From: JBHHWH01 sp046756405
GTDB lineage: Bacteria; Actinomycetota; Acidimicrobiia; Spongiisociales; ZC4RG35
Direction: 5' to 3'
Assembly: GCA_046756405.1 (NCBI GenBank)
Contig: JBHHWH010000002.1
Coordinates: 1 to 64,000 of the forward strand
Length of the DNA: 64,000 nt
Shown: one piece after another, positions 8,681 to 17,608 of the stretch
How positions within the stretch are numbered: the first letter of the stretch is position 1
Layout of the letters: each line of letters starts with the position of its first letter
Translations under genes and position numbers: made by a program
Notes under the pieces: model-generated
Told to the model about the DNA's origin: nothing
Database searches by the model: none
Seen by the model: only the letters and a program-made list of their open reading frames with translations

Positions 8681-10225
8681 ATGGCTCTTTTCCATCGCAA
8701 GGGCCCCGAGATTGTTCGCAAGTCCACCTCGGAAGGCACCGTCGAAGAACGCAAGATCGTCCGGGTTAGAGGAAAGAAGGTAGAGGTTCGGAGGGTAGAG
8801 GCACCCTCGCAGAAGAAGACCCGGGCCGACAAACGCCGCAAGAAGAAGACCCCCGACAAGTCATCCAACGGGATAGTCACCTCCCGAACTCGAACCCGCC
8901 GACCCGTTGACGACGAGATCATCGTCCCTACCGAATCGGCGAGGAAGCAGATGCTGGTGAGTGTCAGCCCTCACCAGACCCAGATTGTCATCCTGGAGGG
9001 CCCTGTCCTCGTCGAACACTATGTGGCCCGGGAGGACTCCAACTCAGTGGCGGGCAACATCTACCTGGCGGTGACCCGGAACGTTCTGCCGGGCATGGAG
9101 GCCGCCTTCCTTGACTTCGGCGCTTCCAAGAACGGGGTGCTCTACGCCTCGGACGTGGCAGTGCCGGGTAGGGAGGGCAACCGAAAGCCGCTGCGCATCG
9201 AAGAGGTCCTTTCCGAGGGCACCGAGGTTCTGGTCCAGGTCACAAAGGATGCGATGGGTGCCAAGGGCGCACGCCTCACCGGGACGCCGTCTCTTCCCGG
9301 CCGATACCTGGTTCTGGTTCCCAACTCGGACAACATCGGCATCAGCCGCCGCCTACCCGACTCGGACCGGAACCGCCTCCGCGACACCATCAACCGGGTC
9401 AAGCCCTCCGGGTACGGGGTGATCGTGCGCACGGCAGCGTTGTATGCCTCGCCGGAGGATCTCGCCGCGGACATCTCCCGCCTGGTCAAGGAATGGGAGC
9501 GGATCACGGAGGAGGCCGCCAAAGGGGGCGCTCCCCGCCTCATCTACAAGGAGCCCGATCTGCTCATAAAGGTCATCCGGGAGCACTTCACTCCAGACTT
9601 CCGCAAGCTGCTGATCGACGACGTCGAGGCCTACCACGCGGTGGTCGACTATCTCCATGCGACCGCTCCCGAGCTGGTCTCCAAGGTCCACCACTACCAG
9701 GACTCGATTCCTCTCTTCGACCGCTACCACGTCGAGGACCAGCTCAAAAAGGCTCTGGACCGCAAGGTCTACCTGCCTTCGGGAGGCCACCTGGTCATCG
9801 ACCGCACCGAGGCCCTGACGGTGATCGACGTCAACACCGGCAAGTTTGTCGGCTCCTCCAACCTGGAGGAGACGGTCCTCCAGAACAACCTGGAGGCGGC
9901 CGAGGAGATCGGCCGTCAGCTCCGGTTGCGCGACATCGGCGGGATCATCGTCATCGACTTCATCGACATGGAGTCGACGAAGAACCAACAGAAGGTGCTG
10001 CGCCGCCTGAAGGAGACCCTGGCCAAGGACAAGACCCGCACCCAGGTCTTCGACGTCTCTCACCTCGGTCTGGTGGAGATGACCAGGAAGAACGTCTCCG
10101 CCGGTCTTCTCGAACAGTTCTCCCGAAAGTGCGAGCACTGTGCCGGGCGGGGGATCATCATCGATGAGTCGTTCCGTCCCACTCCGGTGTCGATGGAGGC
10201 GGCGGCCGCGGAGATGGAGCAGTGA
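8681..10225 (+). CDS. rng: Ribonuclease E/G family endoribonuclease
   Basis: RNase E/G cleaves single-stranded RNA in rRNA maturation and mRNA decay. The 514 residues show a basic N-terminal extension (KKTRADKRRKKK), the S1 domain (EAAFLDFGASKNGVLY), the DNase-I-like catalytic core with VIDVNTGK and IIVIDFIDM (metal-binding Asp residues), and the zinc-link CEHCAGRG. ATG 8681 is preceded by GGAG at 8-nt spacing; an in-frame start about 100 bp upstream has no site and yields an unrelated tail. Position next to rplU-rpmA-obgE is conserved in actinobacteria, where the gene is often annotated rne. Confidence 0.93.
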   Translation: MALFHRKGPEIVRKSTSEGTVEERKIVRVRGKKVEVRRVEAPSQKKTRADKRRKKKTPDKSSNGIVTSRTRTRRPVDDEIIVPTESARKQMLVSVSPHQTQIVILEGPVLVEHYVAREDSNSVAGNIYLAVTRNVLPGMEAAFLDFGASKNGVLYASDVAVPGREGNRKPLRIEEVLSEGTEVLVQVTKDAMGAKGARLTGTPSLPGRYLVLVPNSDNIGISRRLPDSDRNRLRDTINRVKPSGYGVIVRTAALYASPEDLAADISRLVKEWERITEEAAKGGAPRLIYKEPDLLIKVIREHFTPDFRKLLIDDVEAYHAVVDYLHATAPELVSKVHHYQDSIPLFDRYHVEDQLKKALDRKVYLPSGGHLVIDRTEALTVIDVNTGKFVGSSNLEETVLQNNLEAAEEIGRQLRLRDIGGIIVIDFIDMESTKNQQKVLRRLKETLAKDKTRTQVFDVSHLGLVEMTRKNVSAGLLEQFSRKCEHCAGRGIIIDESFRPTPVSMEAAAAEMEQ

Positions 10226-10235
10226 GCGCCACGCT

Positions 10236-10263
10236 TTGCGCATCCCCGTCCAGTCGGTACCAT
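10236..10263 (+). promoter_or_regulatory. rplU: Possible promoter for rplU-rpmA-obgE
   Basis: TTGCGC (10236-10241) and TACCAT (10258-10263) are separated by 16 bp in the short gap after rng and 40 bp before rplU. Matches to the housekeeping consensus are moderate. Confidence 0.35.
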
Positions 10264-10302
10264 TCAGGGTGAATTCCCCCTTTTTCGCAGAGAGGTTTTG
10301 TC

Positions 10303-10668
10303 ATGTACGCCATCATCCGGGCCGGCGGCAAGCAGGCCAAGGTCAAGTCGGGTGATGTCATCGACATCGAGCGTGTCAAAGGCGACGCTGAGGAGCTGAC
10401 CTTCGCTCCGCTGCTGATCGTCGACGACAGCGGCGTCGCCGTCTCCGACCGCGATGTTCTGGCCGGAGCGACCGTCACCGCCAAGGTGATCGGCGAGACC
10501 ATGGGCCCGAAGATCGACATCTTCAAATACAAGTCGAAGACCGGCTACCGCCGGCGCCAGGGTCACCGCCAGAAGTACACCCAGATCGAGATCACCGGGA
10601 TCAACCTGCCCGGGCAGGCCAAGAAGAAGTCCGCGGCGTCGAAGGCCGCGGCCTCGGAAGAGGAGTGA
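10303..10668 (+). CDS. rplU: 50S ribosomal protein L21
   Basis: The 121-residue protein begins MYAIIRAGGKQAKV, the L21 signature, and contains the conserved KIDIFKYKSKTGYRRRQGHRQ region that contacts 23S rRNA. A C-terminal tail rich in Lys, Ala and Glu extends it beyond the roughly 103 residues usual in E. coli, which is common in actinobacteria. GAGAGG precedes the ATG. Confidence 0.96.
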   Translation: MYAIIRAGGKQAKVKSGDVIDIERVKGDAEELTFAPLLIVDDSGVAVSDRDVLAGATVTAKVIGETMGPKIDIFKYKSKTGYRRRQGHRQKYTQIEITGINLPGQAKKKSAASKAAASEEE

Positions 10669-10671
10669 TCG

Positions 10672-10926
10672 ATGTCTAAGACCAAAGCCGGAGGTTCCTC
10701 CAAGAACGGGCGCGAGTCCCACTCCAAGAGGCTGGGCGCCAAGGTGTTCGACGGCCAGGTGGTCCAGGCCGGAGCCATCCTGGTCCGTCAGCGTGGTACT
10801 CGCATCCACCCGGGGGACAACGTCGCCCGGGGAGGCGACGACACCCTGTTCGCCACCGCCTCGGGCCGGGTCAAGTACGGGACGAAGGCCAACCGCCGCC
10901 TCGTCTCCGTTCTACCCGGCGAGTAG
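10672..10926 (+). CDS. rpmA: 50S ribosomal protein L27
   Basis: At 84 residues with SSKNGRESHSKRLGAK and the RQRGTRIHPGDNVARG core, this is L27, whose N-terminal tail reaches the peptidyl-transferase centre. The N-terminus starts MSKTKAGGSS and has no cleavable extension. It follows rplU after 3 bp. Confidence 0.96.
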   Translation: MSKTKAGGSSKNGRESHSKRLGAKVFDGQVVQAGAILVRQRGTRIHPGDNVARGGDDTLFATASGRVKYGTKANRRLVSVLPGE

Positions 10927-10949
10927 GCCTTACCCCGATCGGGGGTCCC

Positions 10950-12197
10950 ATGTTCGTTGACCGCGTCCGGGTTCATCTCCGCGGCGGGAACGGCGGCGCG
11001 GGCGTCGTTGCCTTCCAGAAGGTGAGGGGCAAGCCCAAAGGCAAGCCCACCGGCGGGAACGGGGGACCGGGGGGCTCGGTTATTCTCCGCGCCGACCCTT
11101 CAGTGGCCACCCTCCTCCGATACAAGCGCAACCCCCATCATCAGGCGGGCCACGGGACCCACGGCGAAGGTGATCTGCGTCATGGAAAGGCGGGGAAAGA
11201 CCTTGTACTGCCCGTGCCCCTGGGGACGGTGGTCATCGATGAAGAGGGCACCGTGATCGCCGATCTCGTCGAGCCCGGCCAGGAGGTGGTCGCGGTGAGG
11301 GGAGGCCGAGGAGGGCTGGGCAACGCCGCCTTCGTTAGCCCCCACAATCGGGCCCCGTCCGTCGCCGAGCAGGGGGAGTACGGACGGGAAGCGTGGTTTG
11401 CCCTCGAGCTGAAGTTGGTGGCCGACGCCGCCCTCGTCGGGTTTCCCAACGCCGGGAAGTCCACCTTTATCTCCCGGGTCTCGGCTGCCAAGCCGAAGAT
11501 CGCCGACTACCCCTTCACCACCCTCCAGCCCAATCTGGGAGTGGTAAGCCACGACGGCCGGGAGTTCGTCCTCGCCGACATCCCAGGCCTGATCGAAGGG
11601 GCGGCGCAGGGCAAGGGGCTGGGCCACGAGTTCTTGCGGCACACCGAACGAGCTGGGGTGCTTGTGGTGCTGCTGGACCCTTCCGAGACCCAGCTGGTGC
11701 CTCCTGAGCAACAGCTCGAGGTTCTGGTACGCGAGCTGTCCGAATACTCGCCTGAGCTCGCGGAACGGCCCCGGCTAGTGCTGGTCAACAAGGCCGACCT
11801 CGGGGGAGTGGAGGCGATCGCCGAGCGGTTGGGGGCGCTTCCCGTGTCCGCCCTCACCGGGGAGGGGCTGGACGGGGCCCTGCATGCGATCGCCGACCTG
11901 GTGGAGCAGGCAGAGCGGGAGGCCCCGGAGCGCAAGGGCTTCGTCCTCCATCGTCCCCTCGGACCCAGCTTCAGAGTCCACCGTGAAGAAGAGGCGTGGC
12001 GGGTAGAGGGGCAGGCTGCGGAGCGGGCGGTCCGCTTCGCCGACCTCACCAACCCGGAGGCAGCGGACCTTGCGGCCAGGCGGTTGGCCCGCCTCGGCGT
12101 CGAAGACGCCCTCCGTGCTGCCGGCGCCAAACCCGGCGACGAAGTCCGCATCGGCGACCTCAGCTTCGAATTCAGCCAGGATCTGGAAGAGGAATAA
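10950..12197 (+). CDS. obgE: GTPase Obg
   Basis: Obg is an essential GTPase of late 50S assembly and stress signalling. The 415 residues comprise the glycine-rich Obg fold (RGGNGGAG, TGGNGGPGG), the G domain with G1 GFPNAGKST (residues 164-172), G3 DIPGLIEG, G4 NKAD and G5 SALTGEG, and a C-terminal OCT domain (VHREEEAWRVEG onward) found mainly in Gram-positives. ATG 10950 follows rpmA by 23 bp. Its stop lies 2 bp before the first copy of the 47-nt palindromic repeat. Confidence 0.95.
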   Translation: MFVDRVRVHLRGGNGGAGVVAFQKVRGKPKGKPTGGNGGPGGSVILRADPSVATLLRYKRNPHHQAGHGTHGEGDLRHGKAGKDLVLPVPLGTVVIDEEGTVIADLVEPGQEVVAVRGGRGGLGNAAFVSPHNRAPSVAEQGEYGREAWFALELKLVADAALVGFPNAGKSTFISRVSAAKPKIADYPFTTLQPNLGVVSHDGREFVLADIPGLIEGAAQGKGLGHEFLRHTERAGVLVVLLDPSETQLVPPEQQLEVLVRELSEYSPELAERPRLVLVNKADLGGVEAIAERLGALPVSALTGEGLDGALHAIADLVEQAEREAPERKGFVLHRPLGPSFRVHREEEAWRVEGQAAERAVRFADLTNPEAADLAARRLARLGVEDALRAAGAKPGDEVRIGDLSFEFSQDLEEE

Positions 12198-12199
12198 CG

Positions 12200-12308
12200 T
12201 TCTGTGGGGGTTTACGGACCGTTTTGGCCCGCAGACCCGCACAGAAAGTTATCCACAACCCTTCTGTGCGGGTTTACGGACCGTTTTGGCCCGCAGACCC
12301 GCACAGAA
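12200..12308. repeat. Two copies of a 47-nt palindromic repeat with a perfect DnaA box between them
   Basis: Copies lie at 12200-12246 and 12262-12308. Each has arms TTCTGTGCGGGT and ACCCGCACAGAA around a 23-nt centre containing CGGACCGTTTTGG (the first copy has one arm mismatch). The 15-nt spacer 12247-12261 contains TTATCCACA at 12249-12257, the canonical DnaA box. The block fills the space between the convergent obgE and trkH genes, ending 3 bp from the trkH stop, and can fold as a bidirectional terminator. Further copies are at 52409 and 55564. Confidence 0.9.
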
Positions 12309-12311
12309 CGA

Positions 12312-13805
12312 TTAGCGGCGCCAGAGGTCGCGGGTGAAGAGGACGAGCACGGGGAAGATTTCCAGGCGGCCGACGATCATCAGGCCCGAGAGCAACCACT
12401 TTGCCAGCTCGGGAAGGCCGGCGTAGGTCGCGGCCGGGCCCACCTGACCCAACCCAGGGCCTATGTTCCCGATGGAGGCGGCCACCGCCGAGGCGGCGGT
12501 CACCAGGTCGAGGCCTTCGCTGAGGTTGGCGTCGATGAAGGCCAGGGCGAAGGTCGAGGCCATGAACAGGAACATGTAGAACAGGAAGAACGACTGGATT
12601 GCCTCCACCACCGGTTCGTTGACCCTCTTGCCGCCGAAGCGGACGACGAAGATCCCCCGGGGGTGGACGAGACGACGGAGGTCGGCGAAGGCGGCCTTGC
12701 TCAGCACTCCAAGACGGAAGGTCTTGATTCCCCCGGCGGTCGAACCCGCCATGCCTCCGACGAACATCAAACCCATCACCATGATCTGTAGAGCGGGCCT
12801 CCAGGAGCCGAAGTCGGCAGAGGCGTATCCAGTCGTAGTCGTGATGGAGACCGTGTTGAAGGCGGCCTCCCTGATGGCCGCTTCGAGGCCAAGGTCGGCG
12901 AAAAGGCCTCCTGCGACGATGACGGTAGCGACAGCTGCGATGGCCACATAGAGGCGGAACTCGGAGTTCCGCCAGTACTCCCCGGGCCGGGTAAGGGCCC
13001 GGAAGTGGAGTGCGAAGGACACCCCAGCAACGAACATGAAGAAGGTGATCACCCACTGGGTGTAGACGCTGAACCCAGCGATCGAAGTCGGCTCGGTACC
13101 GAATCCTCCGGTGGACATGGTGGTGAAGGAGTGGACCACCGCCTGGAAGCCGGTCATGTCCCCCAGAGCCAGCATCACCACCTCGATCAGGGTTATGGCC
13201 GCGTAGACCAGCCACAGCCGTTTCGCCGTTTCCTGAACCCGGGGCGCAAGCCGGATGGGAGTGTGCCCGGGAGACTCGGCCTTCACCAGTTGCATGCCCC
13301 CGGTACCCAGCAAAGGGAGAATGGCCACGCCGAGGACTATCACTCCCATGCCTCCCATCCACTGAGTCAGCGCCCTCCAGAAGGAGATACCCCGGGGGAG
13401 GGCACTGGGGTCGGGAACCACGGATGCACCGGTGGTGGTGAAACCCGAGGCGGTTTCGAAGACCGCATCCGAGACAGATGAAATCTCGCCGGTGAGCAGG
13501 TAGGGGAGAGCACCGAAGAGGGAGAAGACGAACCAGGCCATTCCGACGGTGGCGAAGGCCTGTTTGACCGTGATCGTTTCGGGCTTGGGAACCAGACGGT
13601 GGCTGAGAAAGCCGGCGATGGCGGTGATGGCCGCGGCGACGACCATGCCTGCCGCGTCGCCGCTCTCTCCGTAGAAGGTAGCGACGCCCGCCGAGATAGC
13701 CATCCCCAGGGCGACGAAGAGGAGCACCGAGCCGAGCACGTAGGCGACGGTCTCGAGGAGTCTCCTCAAGGCCGAGCGGCTGGCCCGACTGTTGGTGTCG
13801 GTCAT
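12312..13805 (-). CDS. trkH: Trk-type potassium uptake membrane subunit
   Basis: The 497-residue membrane protein has the repeated pore/helix arrangement of TrkH/KtrB channels (TTTGASV, STGGFGTE, TTTTGYASADF and AGSTAGGIK filter-like segments). It imports K+ together with the cytoplasmic gating subunit TrkA. The start codon overlaps the trkA stop by four bases (ATGA), so the pair is translationally coupled. The 3' end abuts the palindromic repeat block. Confidence 0.93.
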   Translation of the reverse strand: MTDTNSRASRSALRRLLETVAYVLGSVLLFVALGMAISAGVATFYGESGDAAGMVVAAAITAIAGFLSHRLVPKPETITVKQAFATVGMAWFVFSLFGALPYLLTGEISSVSDAVFETASGFTTTGASVVPDPSALPRGISFWRALTQWMGGMGVIVLGVAILPLLGTGGMQLVKAESPGHTPIRLAPRVQETAKRLWLVYAAITLIEVVMLALGDMTGFQAVVHSFTTMSTGGFGTEPTSIAGFSVYTQWVITFFMFVAGVSFALHFRALTRPGEYWRNSEFRLYVAIAAVATVIVAGGLFADLGLEAAIREAAFNTVSITTTTGYASADFGSWRPALQIMVMGLMFVGGMAGSTAGGIKTFRLGVLSKAAFADLRRLVHPRGIFVVRFGGKRVNEPVVEAIQSFFLFYMFLFMASTFALAFIDANLSEGLDLVTAASAVAASIGNIGPGLGQVGPAATYAGLPELAKWLLSGLMIVGRLEIFPVLVLFTRDLWRR

Positions 13806-15133
13806 GCGGTGAAGAGGGCCACCGACTCCTCGATGTCCCGGGGCAGAGCGAAGAAGATGATGCGATCTCCGGCACGGATGACCGTCGAACCGTCAGGAAC
13901 GAAAGTGGTCCCGTTCCGGGAGATCCCGCCGATGATGACCCCCAGGGGCAGTTCTAGATCGAGGAGGCTCTTGTCACACGCTGGGGAGCCGGATTGAACT
14001 TCGATCTCAATGGCCTCGGCGTCGGTGTCGGAGAAAGTAGCCACGTGTTCGATCTCTCCCTGGCGGACGAAGCGCAGGATGGCACTGGCCGCCATCAGAC
14101 GCGACGAAACCGCGGCGTCGATCCCCAGTCCAGTGAGGAGGCTGACGTAGTCGATCCGATAGAACCGCGAGATGGTCATGCCGGCGCCGGTGGCCTTGCC
14201 CACGAGGCAGCCCAAGAGGTTGACCTCGTCCCATCCGGTAAGTCCCATGACGACGTCGCCTGGCCCCAGCTCCAGGTCGGACATCACCTGGGGGTCGGTG
14301 GGGTCGGCACAGATCACCAAGGCTTGAGGATGACGTGAAGCAAGCAGACTGCACCTGTCGTCACTGTGGTCGACGAGCACCACCGAGAGGCCGGCCTCTG
14401 CCATGGCATCGGCAGTCAGTTCGGCGAGCCTGGTCCCTCCGATGATTATCGCCCTATCGATGTTGCGACGCTCCAGGCCGAGGATGCGGAGACCGTCGTC
14501 GACGTGCTCGGAGGTTGTCATCAGCAGTGCGTGATCCCCCGGACGCACCAGGGTGTCACCATGGGCGACGACGGTCTGGCCGTCCCGTACCAGAGCAGCC
14601 ACAACCCAGTCCCAATCCGCTTCCCTGGTCCTCAGCTTGCTCAGCCTGTATGTGGCTATGACGGCTCCAGGGCCCACGACGCCTCCCACCATCACCAGGT
14701 CGCCCCCGGCGAAGTTGATCAGCTCGCTGACACCGCCCAGGCCGACGATTCCCACCAGCTCTTCGGCCGCCGTTGCCGAAGGGTCGATGACGACGTCGAC
14801 CCCGAGCCGGTCGGCGCCCTCGCGGATCTCCGGGTCTTCTATCCGAGCGATAGTGGTCTTGGCTCCCATCTCCTTGCCGGTGAAACAGGCCAGTACGTTG
14901 GCCCCGTCGGAGTTGGAGACGGCGATGAGCAGGTCGGCCCTGTGGACTCCGGCCTGTTCGAGGACGGAGGCGCTGGCCCCATTCCCATGGAGCACTAGTG
15001 CGTCCACGACTTCCTGGAACTGGGCAGCGCGGCGTTCATCGTCCTCGATGACGATCACATCTTGTCCCTCGGAGGAGAGCCGCTCGGCGAGGTAAGAGCC
15101 CACGGCTCCGGCGCCCACGATGATTATCCGCAT
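13802..15133 (-). CDS. trkA: Trk potassium uptake regulatory subunit TrkA
   Basis: The 443 residues contain two RCK units, each a Rossmann-like NAD-binding domain followed by a TrkA-C domain: the first begins MRIIIVGAGAVGSYLAERL, the second has AIIIGGTRLAELTADAM. The normal TrkA architecture binds NAD(H)/ATP and gates TrkH. The start is set at the Met directly before RIIIVGAG; the frame stays open 171 bp further upstream, but that sequence lacks any homologous character and would overlap the region in front of the divergent ATPase gene. Confidence 0.93.
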   Translation of the reverse strand: MRIIIVGAGAVGSYLAERLSSEGQDVIVIEDDERRAAQFQEVVDALVLHGNGASASVLEQAGVHRADLLIAVSNSDGANVLACFTGKEMGAKTTIARIEDPEIREGADRLGVDVVIDPSATAAEELVGIVGLGGVSELINFAGGDLVMVGGVVGPGAVIATYRLSKLRTREADWDWVVAALVRDGQTVVAHGDTLVRPGDHALLMTTSEHVDDGLRILGLERRNIDRAIIIGGTRLAELTADAMAEAGLSVVLVDHSDDRCSLLASRHPQALVICADPTDPQVMSDLELGPGDVVMGLTGWDEVNLLGCLVGKATGAGMTISRFYRIDYVSLLTGLGIDAAVSSRLMAASAILRFVRQGEIEHVATFSDTDAEAIEIEVQSGSPACDKSLLDLELPLGVIIGGISRNGTTFVPDGSTVIRAGDRIIFFALPRDIEESVALFTA

Positions 15134-15262
15134 CTGCCTGCTGTCGCTTGTCGAGTTGGAGAGCCAGGGTAACCAGAGCGGGCGCCCAGCCACAGCCCAA
15201 CGGCCGATATCTGGCCCAGAGGAGACAGCCCCGTACAATGAGGGCGATCCCCAGGAGAGAAA

Positions 15263-16126
15263 TTGGAATTTGACACCCCTCAGGCGGTCGCTGAAGCGCT
15301 TCAAGCGGTCGACTACCTACCCGACGAACGTATCGCCCAGGTCGTTTTCCTGGCCGACCGCCTGGACAAACCAGTGCTGGTCGAAGGCCCGGCGGGCGTG
15401 GGCAAGACGGAGCTCGCCAAGGCTGTCGCCATGGTCACCGGCCGGCCGCTCATCCGACTCCAGTGCTACGAGGGCCTGGACGAGGCTAAGGCCCTCTACG
15501 AGTGGAACTACAAGAAGCAGCTCCTTCGTATCCAGGCTGACGCCGACCACGACTGGGCCAGCATCAGCCATGACATCTTTACCGAGGAGTTCTTGCTGAC
15601 GAGGCCGCTGTTGGAGGCCATCCGCTCCCGGGAGCCGGTGGTGCTCCTGATCGACGAGATCGACCGGGTGGAGGTGGAGACCGAGGCCCTTCTGCTGGAG
15701 GTCCTCTCCGACTTCCAGGTGTCGATCCCCGAGCTGGGGACGATCACCGCCACCACGCAGCCATTGGTGTTCCTGACCTCGAACAACACGAGAGAGCTCA
15801 GTGAAGCCCTCAAGCGGCGCTGCCTGTTTCTCCACATCGACTATCCGACTCCGGAGAGGGAGAGCGCCATCCTCGAGGCGCGGGTGCCGGGGCTATCACG
15901 GCATCTGGCCGAGCAGGTGGCGAAGGTGGCGCGCTCGATCCGCCACCTCGATGTCAAGAAGGCACCCTCGGTCTCTGAGACCATCGACTGGGCTCGCACC
16001 CTTCTCGCCCTCTCGGTGGAGGAGGTCGACGAAGGGGTGCTGGGGGATACCCTTCATGTGCTGCTCAAGTACCAGACCGACATCGAGAAGGCTGCCAAGG
16101 AGCTGATCTCTCGATCCGAGGGCTAG
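15263..16126 (+). CDS. MoxR-family AAA+ ATPase (CoxD-like)
   Basis: The 287-residue ATPase has Walker A GPAGVGKT (residues 42-49), Walker B LLIDEIDR, sensor 1 FLTSNNTREL and the sensor-2 region. The TTG start is supported by AGGAGA 5 nt upstream. MoxR ATPases work as chaperones with VWA-domain partners encoded next to them, as here. With the downstream VWA protein and a molybdenum hydroxylase subunit the arrangement matches CoxD/CoxE, which mature the CO dehydrogenase active site. The closest known function is therefore insertion or sulfuration of a molybdenum-enzyme cofactor; that part is inference. Confidence 0.88.
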   Translation: MEFDTPQAVAEALQAVDYLPDERIAQVVFLADRLDKPVLVEGPAGVGKTELAKAVAMVTGRPLIRLQCYEGLDEAKALYEWNYKKQLLRIQADADHDWASISHDIFTEEFLLTRPLLEAIRSREPVVLLIDEIDRVEVETEALLLEVLSDFQVSIPELGTITATTQPLVFLTSNNTRELSEALKRRCLFLHIDYPTPERESAILEARVPGLSRHLAEQVAKVARSIRHLDVKKAPSVSETIDWARTLLALSVEEVDEGVLGDTLHVLLKYQTDIEKAAKELISRSEG

Positions 16127-16130
16127 GCCG

Positions 16131-17537
16131 GTGCTGACGGTCATCACCGGATTTATCGACGAGCTGCGGGCAGCGGGCGTTCCCGTCTCCATGGTGGAGG
16201 CCATCGACGCCATGAAGGCGGTGGAGGCGGTCGAGATCGGGCAGCGGGTTGCGCTCCGGGAGACGCTGCGGGCCACCCTCGTCAAGAACCTCCGTCACGA
16301 GAAGGCCTTCGACACCGCTTTCGACATCTACTTCTCGACCCTGCCCGCCCTTGCTCCCCGAGGAGACGAAGAGCTGGTGGACCCGGCGGAGGCCCCGCCG
16401 GCCGAGGCGCCAGGCGGGTTCGATCTCGAAGATCTGGTGAACTCACTGCTCGAAGCCCTGGCCGACCTCGACGAGGAGGCACTGCGCCGGGGGGCGAGGA
16501 CCGCGGTGGAACAGCTTGCCGGAATGGAGCCAGGGCGTCCCGTCGGCGGCACCTATTACCTGTACCGCACCCTGCGTCGTCTCGACCTGGCGCGGCTGGA
16601 GGATCTCCTTCGGGAGGCCCTTTTGGCCGATGAGGACCTGACCGACCTGGAAAGGCGGCTCCTCGAAGAGGAGGTGGAGGAGAGGTTGGAGCTGCTCCGC
16701 GAGGAGATCCAGGAAGAGATCCGGCGCCGCCTGGTGGCGGACCGGGGCAGGGAAGCTGTGGCCCGCACCCTGAGACGTCCCCTGATCGAAGACATCGACC
16801 TCATGCACGCCACCACCGCGGAGCTCGTCGAAATGGAGGCGGCCATAGGCCCGCTCACCCGCAAGCTCGCTGCCCGCCTCGCCCGACGCCGCCGCCGGCG
16901 ATCGGGACGGCTCGACTTCCGCAGAACGGTCAGGCGCTCGCTGGCGACCGGCGGTGTGCCTGCCGACCCCCAGTTCCGCCACCCCCGACCTCACCGGCCA
17001 GAAGTGTGGCTGCTGTGCGACATCTCGGGGTCGATGGCCACGTTCTCCCGGTTCACCCTCCAGTTCACCCATGCCATGTCCACCCACTTCTCCCGGCTTC
17101 GATCCTTCGCCTTCATCGACACCATCGACGAGGTCACCGACTTCTTCGGGCCCGGGGTCGATTTCTCCAAGGCGGTCAACCGGATCACCACCGAAGCCAG
17201 GGTGGTCTGGCTCGACGGGCACTCCGATTACGGCAACTCCCTGGAACGTTTCCACCAGGAATATGGGTCCCAACTCACGCCGCGGACCACGGTGATCATC
17301 ACCGGGGACGCCCGCAACAACTACCGGCCTCCCCGTGACTCGGTCCTCGGGGACATCGCCCGCCAGGCCCGGGCCGTGCTGTGGCTGAACCCCGAGCCCG
17401 AGGCCTACTGGGACACGGGAGATTCGGTGATGTCCGCCTACGGCAAGCATTGCACCTCGGCGTACGAGGTGAGAACCCTGCGGCAGCTCGAGGAATTCGT
17501 AGAAAATCTGGCACTGCCGAGACACTGGAATTCCTAA
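16131..17537 (+). CDS. VWA-domain protein (CoxE-like)
   Basis: The 468-residue protein has a long charged helical N-terminal half (LEEEVEERLELLREEIQEE) and a C-terminal von Willebrand A domain with a MIDAS metal site: DISGS at residues 297-301, a conserved Thr region and GDARNN. It begins with GTG 4 bp after the ATPase stop, so the two are co-transcribed. In CO dehydrogenase operons CoxE partners CoxD in maturing the molybdenum enzyme, and the same role is likely for the enzyme encoded just downstream. Confidence 0.88.
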   Translation: MLTVITGFIDELRAAGVPVSMVEAIDAMKAVEAVEIGQRVALRETLRATLVKNLRHEKAFDTAFDIYFSTLPALAPRGDEELVDPAEAPPAEAPGGFDLEDLVNSLLEALADLDEEALRRGARTAVEQLAGMEPGRPVGGTYYLYRTLRRLDLARLEDLLREALLADEDLTDLERRLLEEEVEERLELLREEIQEEIRRRLVADRGREAVARTLRRPLIEDIDLMHATTAELVEMEAAIGPLTRKLAARLARRRRRRSGRLDFRRTVRRSLATGGVPADPQFRHPRPHRPEVWLLCDISGSMATFSRFTLQFTHAMSTHFSRLRSFAFIDTIDEVTDFFGPGVDFSKAVNRITTEARVVWLDGHSDYGNSLERFHQEYGSQLTPRTTVIITGDARNNYRPPRDSVLGDIARQARAVLWLNPEPEAYWDTGDSVMSAYGKHCTSAYEVRTLRQLEEFVENLALPRHWNS

Positions 17538-17608
17538 ACCCCGTGGTTTCCTGTGCCGATGATGCGGGTGAGGCCCACTCCCGGGCCATGGAGACTGAGG
17601 TGAATCAA

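Noticed and set aside
12274..13875. 533-codon minus-strand frame overlapping trkH
   Set aside because: It is an alternate frame of trkH, rich in Arg/Pro/Gly, while the trkH frame carries complete family motifs.
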